Shown here one piece after another: positions 1 to 7,287 of a stretch of 30,029 nt of DNA. The position numbers and the translations under genes are program-made. This DNA comes from JBBQER01 sp052148155. Its GTDB lineage: Bacteria > Actinomycetota > Acidimicrobiia > IMCC26256 > PALSA-610. The notes beneath the pieces are model-generated. The model saw nothing but the letters and a program-made list of their open reading frames with translations, was not told where the DNA came from and made no database searches. The DNA lies in assembly GCA_052148155.1 (NCBI GenBank), contig JBKQIY010000140.1, positions 1-30,029 of the forward strand. The letters run 5' to 3'. Within the stretch, counting starts at the first letter, position 1; each line of letters opens with the position of its first letter.

Positions 1-507
1 AGATATCCAGCCGTCGCTGCACGGTGACGGATGAGCCTGTAGTCGCGGGTCTGGCTGAGGTCGACTGGTGAGCGCACCGACGGACAAACCGACGGGCGGC
101 CCGCACCGCGACGTGTTGGTCGAGCACGCTGGACCGGTTCGATGACCGGTTGGCCCCACCGACCCGTTCGTGGACCTGCGCGTGACGGGCCGGTGGATCG
201 ACGTCGTTGTTGCACGTGCGCCGGCTGCATGGGGCCAAGCGGGACGCGGTCGTGTGTGCCGGGACGCCGACCGCGTCGGGGAAGCGACGGAGGCGAGTTG
301 TCCGAGACTGCGACGGTGGATGTCGAAGACCAACGGCGGACAGCGTCAGCCGTTCGTCGTTGCGGTGAGGAAGCGACCGGCACGCGACGCAACCCGATCC
401 GGTCGGTGCGCCACGGCACGGTGTGCGCTGGCCGCGACCGCCGGCGCGGTAGTACCGTTTCGTTGTCGCCGGGAGCCGTTCGTGCCCTGGACGGCGGAGG
501 TGCCGTG
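1..507. other. Region without a recognisable gene upstream of panB
   Basis: Open frames exist on both strands, including one fused in frame to panB, but their conceptual proteins are Arg/Gly/Cys-rich and match no family I know. I see no tRNA-like fold, no conserved RNase P or tmRNA motif and no convincing promoter. A short direct repeat of GACCGGTT occurs near 132-154. The stretch may be a decayed gene or plain intergenic DNA. Confidence 0.4.
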
Positions 508-1398
508 ATGGCTGCTTCTCCTGTGCGGATGACCGCTCCTGCTGTGCTCGCGCGCAAAGGTGCCAAACCGCCGCTCGTCATGGTCACGGCGTACGACGCG
601 CCGTCGGCCCGGACCGTCGATGCCGCCGGATCCGACCTGATCCTCGTCGGCGACTCGCTCGCGATGGTCGTGCTCGGATACGACGACACCCTGCAGGTCA
701 CGACCGCCGACATGGCCCACCATGTTGGCGCCGTTGCTCGCACGCGTCCGAACGCGCTCGTGGTCGCCGACCTGCCGTGGCTCAGCTACCACGTCAACCG
801 CGAAGAGACGGTCCGCAACGCGGCGTGTCTTATACGCGCGGGAGCGGGCGCGGTGAAACTCGAAGGAGGTTGCAAACGGATCGACGCGGTGAAAGCGATT
901 CTCGACACCGAGATCCCCGTGATGGGTCACATCGGGCTGACGCCGCAATCGATCCATACGCTCGGCGGATTCAAAGTGCAGGGCAAAGAACTCGACGCGG
1001 CGTCGGCACTGACCGACGATGCGGTCGCACTCGCCGACGCGGGCTGCTTCGCGATCGTGCTCGAATGCGTGCCCGACGCCGTCGCGCGGATGATCACCGA
1101 ATCGGTCCCGGTCCCGACGATCGGGATCGGCGCCGGCCGCCACTGCGACGGTCAGGTCCTCGTCTGGCACGACCTGCTCGGCTTCGAAGCCGACGGTCAT
1201 CGCCGGCCCAAGTTCGTGCGCGTCTACGCAGAATTCGAGCGGGAAGCCACCAACGCGATCGAGCAGTTCTGTGCCGATGTCCGCGCCGGAACGTTCCCGT
1301 CGAGCGCCGAGACGTACCACATGACCGACCGGATGGCCGAAGCTCTCGGACTGTACGGAACGTCCGCGCTGGCGTCATCTGAGCTCACCCAAACCTGA
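508..1398 (+). CDS. panB: 3-methyl-2-oxobutanoate hydroxymethyltransferase (ketopantoate hydroxymethyltransferase)
   Basis: This enzyme transfers a hydroxymethyl group from 5,10-methylene-tetrahydrofolate to 2-oxoisovalerate, giving ketopantoate, the first committed step to pantothenate and CoA; it is cytosolic. The 296-residue product is slightly longer than the usual 260-280. The TIM-barrel landmarks are present: MVTAYDAPSA (residues 25-34), the metal/substrate pair Asp49-Ser50 in VGDSLAMV, Asp88 in ADLPWLSY, Lys117-Glu119 in VKLEGG, GHIGLTPQS (140-148), the likely catalytic Glu186 in IVLECVP, and GIGAGRHCDGQ (206-216). The ATG at 508 is chosen because GGAGG lies at 496-500, seven bases upstream, and homology begins just after it; the open frame runs further upstream without similarity. 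The DUF192 gene follows after four bases. I see no other pantothenate gene here. Confidence 0.96.
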   Translation: MAASPVRMTAPAVLARKGAKPPLVMVTAYDAPSARTVDAAGSDLILVGDSLAMVVLGYDDTLQVTTADMAHHVGAVARTRPNALVVADLPWLSYHVNREETVRNAACLIRAGAGAVKLEGGCKRIDAVKAILDTEIPVMGHIGLTPQSIHTLGGFKVQGKELDAASALTDDAVALADAGCFAIVLECVPDAVARMITESVPVPTIGIGAGRHCDGQVLVWHDLLGFEADGHRRPKFVRVYAEFEREATNAIEQFCADVRAGTFPSSAETYHMTDRMAEALGLYGTSALASSELTQT

Positions 1399-1402
1399 GG
1401 CG

Positions 1403-1912
1403 ATGTCGACGCGGGCGCGGCTCGCAGTCGCGGGCGCGGTCGCGTTCATGTCGGCGGCCGGGCTCGCGATCGTGGTGGCGTACTGGATCGCCGGCGATCC
1501 GCGGGCTTCGCCGCCGCGCGGGCTGCACGAGACGACCGCGGTCGCGCCGTTCGTCGGCTACCGCGAGGTGGGCGTCGCAATCGACGACCGCTGCCGCCGG
1601 GTCGTCGTGGCCGACACTCCGACGCGACGGGAACGAGGACTTCGCGGCGTCGGCGGTCTCGGACCGTACGCCGGCATGCTCTTTTCGCAGCCCTCGAACA
1701 GCGACACCGCCTTCACCATGGCAGGGGTGACGACCCCACTCGACGTCACCTGGTACTCGGCGAGCGGCTCCGAACTCGACACCGCGCGCATGCGTGCGTG
1801 CCCCCACGACCGCGCACGTTGTCCGGTGTACCGAAGCGACGTGACGTACCGGTTCGCGCTCGAGACGCCTCCCGGCGTGCCGGCACCGGCCCATCTTGTG
1901 CCCTGCGCATGA
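1403..1912 (+). CDS. DUF192 family protein, membrane-anchored
   Basis: The 169-residue product has one N-terminal hydrophobic segment (about residues 8-30), so it is probably exported or anchored outside the membrane. It then carries a DUF192 domain: VVVADTPTRRERGLRGV (around residues 68-84), GMLF, a TAFTMAG segment equivalent to the family's FWMKN motif, PLDVTWYSASG, and a Cys-Pro-containing stretch (RACPHDRARCPVY) before the terminal beta strand. The biochemical role of DUF192 is not settled, so none is assigned. Four cysteines in the exported part could form disulfides. The gene starts four bases after panB, so the two are probably cotranscribed, although no functional link with pantothenate synthesis is apparent. 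Confidence 0.85.
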   Translation: MSTRARLAVAGAVAFMSAAGLAIVVAYWIAGDPRASPPRGLHETTAVAPFVGYREVGVAIDDRCRRVVVADTPTRRERGLRGVGGLGPYAGMLFSQPSNSDTAFTMAGVTTPLDVTWYSASGSELDTARMRACPHDRARCPVYRSDVTYRFALETPPGVPAPAHLVPCA

Positions 1913-2092
1913 CATCGGGTGTGCCGCTGTCACAGCCCCTGTGTAGGGTCGGTCCACGAAAGGACGTACGAGGTGATCTGATACCTTCTCCCGGTTCGAC
2001 AACCGAGCATTTCTGCCCCTCCGGCCGTGCGACACGCCTGAGTCCGTGGGGGCCCGCAGCGGATGCTGCGGTCCGAAGGAGGCCAGGGCCTG
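1913..2092 (+). promoter_or_regulatory. Leader region of the rpsF operon
   Basis: This 180-base gap separates the DUF192 gene from rpsF. It has a possible actinobacterial -10 box TAGGGT at 1944-1949 without a clear -35, a small hairpin at 1992-2005 (CGGTT, loop CGAC, AACCG), and a second hairpin next to the ribosome binding site that is listed separately. The long leader would suit autogenous control of ribosomal protein synthesis. The promoter position is weakly supported. Confidence 0.4.
2054..2082 (+). promoter_or_regulatory. Candidate S6:S18 autoregulatory hairpin overlapping the rpsF ribosome binding site
   Basis: A perfect 7-bp stem (CCGCAGC 2054-2060, GCTGCGG 2065-2071) with loop GGAT is followed at once by T, then CCG (2073-2075), then AAGGAGG (2076-2082), the Shine-Dalgarno sequence of rpsF. 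Published S6:S18 leader motifs present a CCG trinucleotide beside a stem near the rpsF start, bound by the S6-S18 complex. The CCG here is in a suitable place, but I could not find a convincing outer helix, so the assignment is tentative. Confidence 0.4.
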
Positions 2093-2440
2093 ATGCCCGA
2101 AGCGTTGCGACCCTACGAGGTCATGATCATCCTCGATGCGGACCTGGACGAGGAGACGATCCGAGCAGCAGTCGAGCGGTGGCTGACCCTCATTGAGTCC
2201 GGCGGGGCCGAACGTGGCCACGTCGACTTCTGGGGCAAGCGCCGTCTCGCCTATGAAATCAACCGTAAAGTCGACGGCTACTACGTGGTCTTCCAGGCCC
2301 GTTCCGAGCCGGCACCGATGGTTGACCTGCACCGGGTGCTCTCCCTCGCAGATGAGGTCATCCGACACAAGGTTCTGCGCATCCCGGCCAAGGTCTACGG
2401 ACCGGCCCGGGTCGCGGGCCCCACAGCGGACCGTGCATAG
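2093..2440 (+). CDS. rpsF: 30S ribosomal protein S6
   Basis: S6 binds the 16S rRNA platform together with S18. The 115-residue product has the standard fold: LRPYEVMIILDADLDEE at the N-terminus, a helix, then WGKRRLAYEINRKVDGYYVVF, where the WGKR.LAY signature is diagnostic, and an RHKVLRIPAK-type C-terminal strand. Length is typical. An earlier in-frame ATG exists at 2063, inside the leader hairpin loop. The ATG at 2093 is preferred because AAGGAGG lies ten bases before it and homologues begin here. The gene heads rpsF-ssb-rpsR-rplI and is followed after nine bases by ssb. Expression may be controlled through the hairpin upstream. Confidence 0.97.
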   Translation: MPEALRPYEVMIILDADLDEETIRAAVERWLTLIESGGAERGHVDFWGKRRLAYEINRKVDGYYVVFQARSEPAPMVDLHRVLSLADEVIRHKVLRIPAKVYGPARVAGPTADRA

Positions 2441-2449
2441 GGAGCCCAC

Positions 2450-2914
2450 ATGGCATCAGACACCAACACCATCACGATCTCCGGCAACATCACCCGGGAT
2501 CCCGAAATGCGCTACACGCCGAGCGGCGTGTCCAAGGTCACGTTCGGTGTGGCCGTCAACCGCTCGTGGCGGAACCAGCAGACCCAAGAGTGGGACGAAC
2601 AGACCAGCTTCTTCAACGTCGTCGCGTGGCGACAGCTCGCCGAAAATGTCGGTGCGTCGCTCGCCAAAGGGGCCCGCGTCGTCGTGAGCGGCCGGCTCGA
2701 GCAACGCAGCTGGGAGACCGAGCAGGGCGAGAAGCGAACGATCGTCGAGATCGTCGCCGACGATGTCGCCGCGAGCTTGCGGTTCGCGACCGCAGAGGTG
2801 CACCGGGTGGAACGCAGCGGGCCAAGCGACGCAGGCTCCGCGCCACGTCCGGCGCCGGTGACGTCCGGCGCCGGTTCGGGCGCAAACGACGAGTACGGCG
2901 AAGAGCCGTTCTAA
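2450..2914 (+). CDS. ssb: Single-stranded DNA-binding protein
   Basis: SSB coats single-stranded DNA at replication forks and recruits repair and replication proteins. The 154-residue product has an OB fold over about residues 1-112: TITISGNITRDPEMRYTPSG, then VTFGVAVNRSW, TSFFNVVAWRQLAENV and KGARVVVSGRLEQRSWE. A Gly/Ala/Pro-rich linker follows, and the protein ends in DEYGEEPF, matching the acidic C-terminal tip ending in Pro-Phe that binds partner proteins. The ATG lies nine bases after rpsF with a GGGAG upstream. Its place between rpsF and rpsR is conserved in many bacteria, including mycobacteria. Confidence 0.97.
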   Translation: MASDTNTITISGNITRDPEMRYTPSGVSKVTFGVAVNRSWRNQQTQEWDEQTSFFNVVAWRQLAENVGASLAKGARVVVSGRLEQRSWETEQGEKRTIVEIVADDVAASLRFATAEVHRVERSGPSDAGSAPRPAPVTSGAGSGANDEYGEEPF

Positions 2915-2923
2915 AGGACGAAG

Positions 2924-3427
2924 ATGCCGCAACGTCGCGAGAAGAAGAGTCCCTCGGCGAAGGATCGCCGGCCGATCAAGAAGAAAACGTCGATCCTCAA
3001 CTCCGAAAGCATCGCCTGGATCGACTACAAGGATGTCAACCTGCTGCGGCGTTTCATGTCGGAGCGAGCCAAGATCCGAGCCCGGCGGGTCACCGGCAAC
3101 GATCAACAGCAGCAGGCCGCGGTCGCGAAAGCGATCAAGCTCGCCCGCGAGATGGCCTTGCTGCCGTACAGCGTCCGCCAGGTCACCCAACGTTCCAAAG
3201 GCCGCCGAGACCGAGGCGACCGAGGCGACCGCGGCGAGTTGCGGCTGCCGTCGAGCGCTCCGTCGACGCCGTCCGCGTCGACACCGAGCGCAGACTTCGA
3301 CGACACCGCCGATCTGCTCGACACACCCGAAGCCGACTTCGACGTCCTCGAGTCGCTCGACGGCGAAGTGATGAACGGCGCCGGCGAAGTGTCCGGGTTC
3401 GGCACCGACATCGAGGACGACGCCTGA
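2924..3427 (+). CDS. rpsR: 30S ribosomal protein S18 with a long acidic C-terminal extension
   Basis: The S18 core occupies about residues 24-92: SILNSESIAWIDYKDVNLL, RFMSERAKIRARRVTG, and AIKLAREMALLPYSV. It lacks the CxxC zinc cysteines, so it is the zinc-independent form. Ordinary S18 is about 75-95 residues; this one is 167. After the core come an RGD-repeat basic patch (95-104), a Ser/Pro/Thr-rich linker (109-123) and an acidic tail (124-167) with DFDDTADLLDTPEADFDVLE and a terminal IEDDA. The tail is in frame and in the operon context: the stop codon overlaps the rplI start (TGATG), which argues against a frameshift artefact. I know of no function for the tail. The start is six bases after an AAGGA. 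Confidence 0.93.
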   Translation: MPQRREKKSPSAKDRRPIKKKTSILNSESIAWIDYKDVNLLRRFMSERAKIRARRVTGNDQQQQAAVAKAIKLAREMALLPYSVRQVTQRSKGRRDRGDRGDRGELRLPSSAPSTPSASTPSADFDDTADLLDTPEADFDVLESLDGEVMNGAGEVSGFGTDIEDDA

Positions 3428-3870
3428 TGAAAATCGTGCTCCGCGCCGACGTCGAACACGTCGGCCAAAAAGGCGACATCGTCGACGTCGCTGACGGTTA
3501 CGCCCGCAACTTCTTGGTGCCGCGAGGCCTCGCGTTGCGCGCCACGTCAGGTATTCAAAAACAGGCCGACGCCATGCGCCGAAGTCGCGACGCCCGCGAC
3601 CGCCACGCCCGCGAAGCCGCGCAAGCCATCGCCGATCAGCTCGCGCCGACCGTTCGAATCGAAGCGCGCGCCGGGGAGGGCGGTCGGCTGTTCGGATCAG
3701 TCACATCGTCCGACGTCGCGGCCGCGGTCAAAGCCCAACTCGGGGTCGAGGTCGATCGTCGGGACATCGCGCTCGATGAGCCGCTCAAGGACCTCGGCAT
3801 CGCCGAGCTGGTCGTTCGTCTCCATCGGGACGTGAGCGCAACCCTGCGGGTCGAGGTCGTCTCGAGCTGA
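3427..3870 (+). CDS. rplI: 50S ribosomal protein L9
   Basis: L9 binds 23S rRNA and projects from the base of the L1 stalk, where it influences reading-frame fidelity. The 147-residue product has normal length. The N-terminal RNA-binding domain is clear: MKIVLRADVEHVGQKGDIVDVADGYARNFLVPRGLA, with the GDIV.V.DGYARNFL.P signature. A long charged helix follows (about 45-75), then the C-terminal domain with GRLFGSVTSSDVAAA and IALDEPLKDLG. The ATG at 3427 overlaps the rpsR stop by one base, so translation is probably coupled. The gene ends the ribosomal part of the cluster; dnaB follows after a 307-base regulatory gap. Confidence 0.97.
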   Translation: MKIVLRADVEHVGQKGDIVDVADGYARNFLVPRGLALRATSGIQKQADAMRRSRDARDRHAREAAQAIADQLAPTVRIEARAGEGGRLFGSVTSSDVAAAVKAQLGVEVDRRDIALDEPLKDLGIAELVVRLHRDVSATLRVEVVSS

Positions 3871-4177
3871 GAGCAACCTTGGCAGGTTGTCCACATTTCG
3901 TCCACAGCGCCGAGCATCCACGCGGCGGAGAGCCAAGCTGTGGACAATGGCGTCTACACGCGGTCGAACGTGCCGTTCGATGTCTCACGCGCCAGAGATG
4001 ATCCCCAGTGTTGTGGACACACGATCCAGTTCTCCACAGGTAAGTCACACGGTTGTTCCCCTATCGACCCACAGGGCGAACGTGCGACATTCACGAGCCA
4101 CACTCCGGCGAACGTTCCCCCCGAACCGTTGCGGTCTGACATCCGCCGAAAACGCCTGACACGCACGGGAGTACACC
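3871..4177 (+). promoter_or_regulatory. DnaA-box cluster upstream of dnaB
   Basis: This non-coding gap holds at least five 9-mers close to the bacterial DnaA box. TTGTCCACA at 3887-3895 and its complement TGTGGACAA at 3939-3947 match the high-GC actinobacterial form exactly. TCGTCCACA (3898-3906), TTCTCCACA (4030-4038) and TGTGGACAC (4013-4021, reverse strand GTGTCCACA) each differ by one or two bases. Boxes lie on both strands within about 150 bp. The most likely role is DnaA control of dnaB transcription or a DnaA-titrating site. I see no obvious AT-rich unwinding element and no dnaA or dnaN, so origin function is unproven. Confidence 0.8.
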
Positions 4178-5587
4178 TTGGTTCAGTCGCTCGACGACGC
4201 ACGACGACGACCTCCTGACGGTCGCGGCGCGGCGACGCGTGGCACACCTCCGAGCGGTATCGCAGCTCGGATCCCACCCCACAATCTTGAAGTCGAAGAG
4301 TCGCTTCTCGGATCGATGATGCTCAGCCGCGAGGCGATCACCGCGGCCGTCGAGGCCCATATCGAGTCGGGCGACTTCTACAAGCCTGCCCACGGCCTCA
4401 TCTACGACGCCGCCCTGTCGTTACACGCCCGCGGCGAACCCATCGATCCGATCACGATGGCCGAAGAACTGCGACGCACCAGCCACCTCGATTCGCTCGG
4501 CGGCACTCCCGCGCTGCTCCGGATCCAGGCCGCGACGCCGGCATCGGCGAACTCGGCGCACTACGCGCAGATCGTCGCCGAACTCGCCATGCTTCGCCGC
4601 CTGATCGGAACCGCGGCCGACATCCAAGAGATGGCCTTCACGAGCGAAGAAGACGTCGACGAGACGCTCGATCGCGCCGAGTCGCTGATTTTCGAAGTGG
4701 CTGAGCGGCGCACCGCCGACACACTGGTGCCGTTACACCCCGCGCTCGAGCAAACACTCCTGCAACTCGAGAGCCTCTACGACCGCGACACCTCAATCAT
4801 CGGTGTCCCCACCGGATACCACGATCTCGACGAGCTGTTGCTCGGGCTCCAGCCGTCGACGCTTTCGATCGTCGCGGCACGCCCCGGCCAGGGCAAAACA
4901 TCATTCGCGCTCGGTGCCGCGCTGCACTGTGCGCTCGACGCGCGCAAACCGGTCCTGTTCTTCTCGATGGAGATGGGCCATCTCGAGTTGACGAAACGTC
5001 TGCTCGCGGCCGAAGCGCAGATCGACGCACGCAAGCTCTCGACCGGACGTCTGTCGGAACACGAGTGGCCGAAGCTCAACCAGGCCGTCGGGCGTCTCGC
5101 CGAGGCGCCGTTCTTCATCGATGACAACCCCCACTGCACCGTGATGGAAATGCGAGCGAAAGCTCGCCGGACCAAAGCGAAGTACGGCGACCTCGGATTG
5201 GTCGTCGTCGACTACCTGCAGCTCATGGCCACACCGGGCCGGCGCTCCGAGAGCCGCCAGGTCGAGGTGTCGGAGCTTTCACGCGGATTGAAAATCCTCG
5301 CGCGTGAACTCGACTGCCCGGTGATGACGTTGTCGCAGCTCAACCGTCAGCTCGAATACCGCCAAGACAAGCGTCCAATGCTCGCCGACCTGCGCGAATC
5401 GGGCAGCATCGAACAAGACGCCGACATCGTGATCTTCATTTACCGCGACGAGTACTACAACCCCGAGTCGGAACAACGCGGCATGGCCGAGATCATCGTC
5501 GCGAAACACCGAAACGGCCCGACCGGCTCGTCCCGCCTCGCGTTCTTGGAGCAGTACACGAAGTTCGCGAACCTCGCCCGGACCTGA
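4178..5587 (+). CDS. dnaB: Replicative DNA helicase DnaB
   Basis: DnaB is the hexameric 5'-3' helicase that unwinds the fork ahead of polymerase III. The 469-residue product has the N-terminal primase-interaction domain (PHNLEVEESLLGSMML, residues 34-49, to about 180) and the RecA-like domain: PTGYHDLDELLLGL (211-224), Walker A ARPGQGKT (234-241), SMEMGHLELTKRLLA, Walker B LVVVDYLQLM (341-350), and a C-terminal SGSIEQDADIVIFIYRDEYY and AKHRNGPTG. There is no intein, unlike many mycobacterial dnaB genes. The start is TTG at 4178 with GGGAG six bases upstream; the next in-frame Met falls inside the conserved domain. The DnaA boxes just upstream suggest DnaA-linked expression. It converges on the phosphorylase gene, eight bases away. 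Confidence 0.97.
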   Translation: MVQSLDDARRRPPDGRGAATRGTPPSGIAARIPPHNLEVEESLLGSMMLSREAITAAVEAHIESGDFYKPAHGLIYDAALSLHARGEPIDPITMAEELRRTSHLDSLGGTPALLRIQAATPASANSAHYAQIVAELAMLRRLIGTAADIQEMAFTSEEDVDETLDRAESLIFEVAERRTADTLVPLHPALEQTLLQLESLYDRDTSIIGVPTGYHDLDELLLGLQPSTLSIVAARPGQGKTSFALGAALHCALDARKPVLFFSMEMGHLELTKRLLAAEAQIDARKLSTGRLSEHEWPKLNQAVGRLAEAPFFIDDNPHCTVMEMRAKARRTKAKYGDLGLVVVDYLQLMATPGRRSESRQVEVSELSRGLKILARELDCPVMTLSQLNRQLEYRQDKRPMLADLRESGSIEQDADIVIFIYRDEYYNPESEQRGMAEIIVAKHRNGPTGSSRLAFLEQYTKFANLART

Positions 5588-5595
5588 CCGGACCG

Positions 5596-6372
5596 CTACG
5601 CGATCAGGGTGTCGACAGCCGCGCCATAAAGCGTAAGCAGATTGCGGGCCAGATCCGGATGGTCGAACTGCGGGTTCCATTCGGCGTCGGTGAGTGAGTC
5701 ACTGATGCAGAACGCGCACGCGAGCGGCGTGCGCCGGTACGCCCCAACTGTGAACAGCGCGGCCGCTTCCATCTCCACGCACAACACGCCCGCCGTCTGA
5801 TAGTGACGCGCCTCGGCGACGGTCTCACGGTAGGGGTGTTCAATCGTCCACGACGTTCCGCGCTGCCACCGCAAATTTGTATCCGAGATCGATCGCGCCC
5901 ACGCTTGGCTGAGCGCGGTGTCGGCGGCAGCCGCACGCTCCGACGGTGCGTAATGATGCGACACGCCTTTATCTCGGACTGCGTCCGTGCACAGCACAAT
6001 CTCCCCGGGCGCCAGATCGGGTTGCAATGCGCCGGCCGTTCCGATCGACAGGATTCGTTCGACGCCAATCGAAATCAGCTCTTCGACCACGATGGCCGCG
6101 ACCGGCGCGCCGATCCCGAAGCCACCGACCACGCCGACGCGTCCGTCGGTGCGGTCGAGCGTGAACAACTTCTCGTACAAGCCGCGACCGCCGACCGGCG
6201 AGGCTCGATCGACACCAATCGCCGCTTCGTACAGCGCGTTCTGATACAGCAAGATCGCCGATTCGGGTGCGCGATCGGGAAGCATCCTGCGCTCGGCGCG
6301 CCAGTCGCGCATCGTCGACGGGTTGATGAACCCTTCGTGATCATGCTTTTCGGCGAACTGCGGGAACGCCAC
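5596..6372 (-). CDS. Nucleoside phosphorylase family protein (PNP/uridine phosphorylase type)
   Basis: The family cleaves N-glycosidic bonds of nucleosides with phosphate, or hydrolyses nucleotides in AMP-nucleosidase-like members, in purine or pyrimidine salvage. The product (258 residues from GTG 6372) carries GGFGIGAPVAAIVVEELI, SIGTAGALQPDLAPGEIV (the usual GT.G phosphate-site region) with a following RDKGVSHHY, and the base/ribose signature CVEMEAAALFTVG. Length fits the uridine phosphorylase-like group. The start is uncertain: the frame is open for another 127 codons upstream, but similarity begins near FPQFAEKHDHEGF, so the GTG at 6372 is chosen although its GGAG lies too close; the ATG at 6303 region (MRDWRAE) is an alternative. 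The substrate cannot be told from sequence. Confidence 0.82.
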   Translation of the reverse strand: MAFPQFAEKHDHEGFINPSTMRDWRAERRMLPDRAPESAILLYQNALYEAAIGVDRASPVGGRGLYEKLFTLDRTDGRVGVVGGFGIGAPVAAIVVEELISIGVERILSIGTAGALQPDLAPGEIVLCTDAVRDKGVSHHYAPSERAAAADTALSQAWARSISDTNLRWQRGTSWTIEHPYRETVAEARHYQTAGVLCVEMEAAALFTVGAYRRTPLACAFCISDSLTDAEWNPQFDHPDLARNLLTLYGAAVDTLIA

Positions 6373-6431
6373 GCTCCAAATGTTACGGGCGCTGCGGTCC
6401 CGATTCCGCTGAATTTCGGGCGTCGAACGGT

Positions 6432-7280
6432 TCAGTCGAACACTGCGGTGCGGCGCCCGTAGACGATCACACGATGCTCGAGATGAAGACGCAACGCCTC
6501 GGCGAGGACAACGGCCTCCAAGTCGCGGCCGCGCCGCTCGAGCCGGTTGGGGTCGTCTCGGTGCGACACTGGAAGCACCTGCTGGGCGATGATCGGTCCT
6601 TCGTCGAGCTCGGGCGTGACGTAATGAGCTGTCGCACCGATCACCTTCACGCCACGCTCGTGAGCCTGCGCGTACGGACGCGCCCCCGCGAAGGAAGGCA
6701 GGAACGAATGATGAATGTTGATCATCCGCTGATTCCAGGCCTCGACGAGCCACGCAGGTAACACACGCATGTAGCGCGCGAGGACGACGACGTCAACGGC
6801 CGCGTCTTCGAGGAGCGCGCCCAGCTCCCGTTCTTGTGCGTCACGAGCCTCGGGAGAGTCGTCAACCACCGCAACGTGACGGAACGGCACGTCGAAACGT
6901 TCGACGAGCTGTGCGTGGGTGTCGTGATTCGACGCAACCACCACGAACTCGCCGGCCAGCTCACCGAGCGCGTGACGTACGAGAAGATCAGCCAGGCAAT
7001 GACCCTGACGGGATGCAAGCACCGCGATCCGGGGACGCGACGCGAGGTCGCGCAACGACCAGTCCATCGAGAAGGACTGAGCGATCGGCGAAAAACCTGC
7101 CTGCAGGACATCGAGCGCGACGTCAACGTCGAATTCGACGCGCTGTAAGAACAGCCCGGCCGACGGGTCGGAGTGCTGATCGGCCTCGACCACGTTGCCG
7201 CCGGCGTCGGCGACGAATGCGCCGACCGCGGCCACGATCCCGGACCGGTCTCGACACTGCAACAGCAAAACGGCGCGCAC
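6432..7280 (-). CDS. purU: Formyltetrahydrofolate deformylase
   Basis: PurU hydrolyses 10-formyl-THF to formate and THF, balancing one-carbon pools and supplying formate for purine synthesis. The 282-residue product has an N-terminal ACT domain (residues 1-78; LLLQCRDRSGIVAAVGAFV) and a formyltransferase-fold catalytic domain from about 82: VVASNHD, the catalytic Asn188/His190 in INIHHSFLPSFAGARPY, and Asp226 in GATAHYVTPELDEGPII. The length matches PurU and the ACT domain separates it from PurN. The start is GTG at 7280 with a poor ribosome binding site, seven bases after the nucS stop, so it is probably expressed from the nucS transcript. Confidence 0.95.
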   Translation of the reverse strand: MRAVLLLQCRDRSGIVAAVGAFVADAGGNVVEADQHSDPSAGLFLQRVEFDVDVALDVLQAGFSPIAQSFSMDWSLRDLASRPRIAVLASRQGHCLADLLVRHALGELAGEFVVVASNHDTHAQLVERFDVPFRHVAVVDDSPEARDAQERELGALLEDAAVDVVVLARYMRVLPAWLVEAWNQRMINIHHSFLPSFAGARPYAQAHERGVKVIGATAHYVTPELDEGPIIAQQVLPVSHRDDPNRLERRGRDLEAVVLAEALRLHLEHRVIVYGRRTAVFD

Positions 7281-7287
7281 AACCGGC

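Noticed and set aside
142..507. Long N-terminal extension of panB
   Set aside because: The frame is open but the translated part is Arg/Cys/Gly-rich with no PanB similarity, and a proper ribosome binding site sits in front of ATG 508.
346..1320. Long minus-strand open frame opposite panB
   Set aside because: It is antisense to a certain panB gene, its product is Arg/Asp/His-rich without motifs, and such mirror frames are expected in GC-rich coding DNA.
3871..4177. Chromosomal origin of replication
   Set aside because: DnaA boxes are present, but dnaA and dnaN are not in view, no AT-rich unwinding element is seen, and strand asymmetry cannot be judged from this window. Kept as a DnaA-box cluster only.
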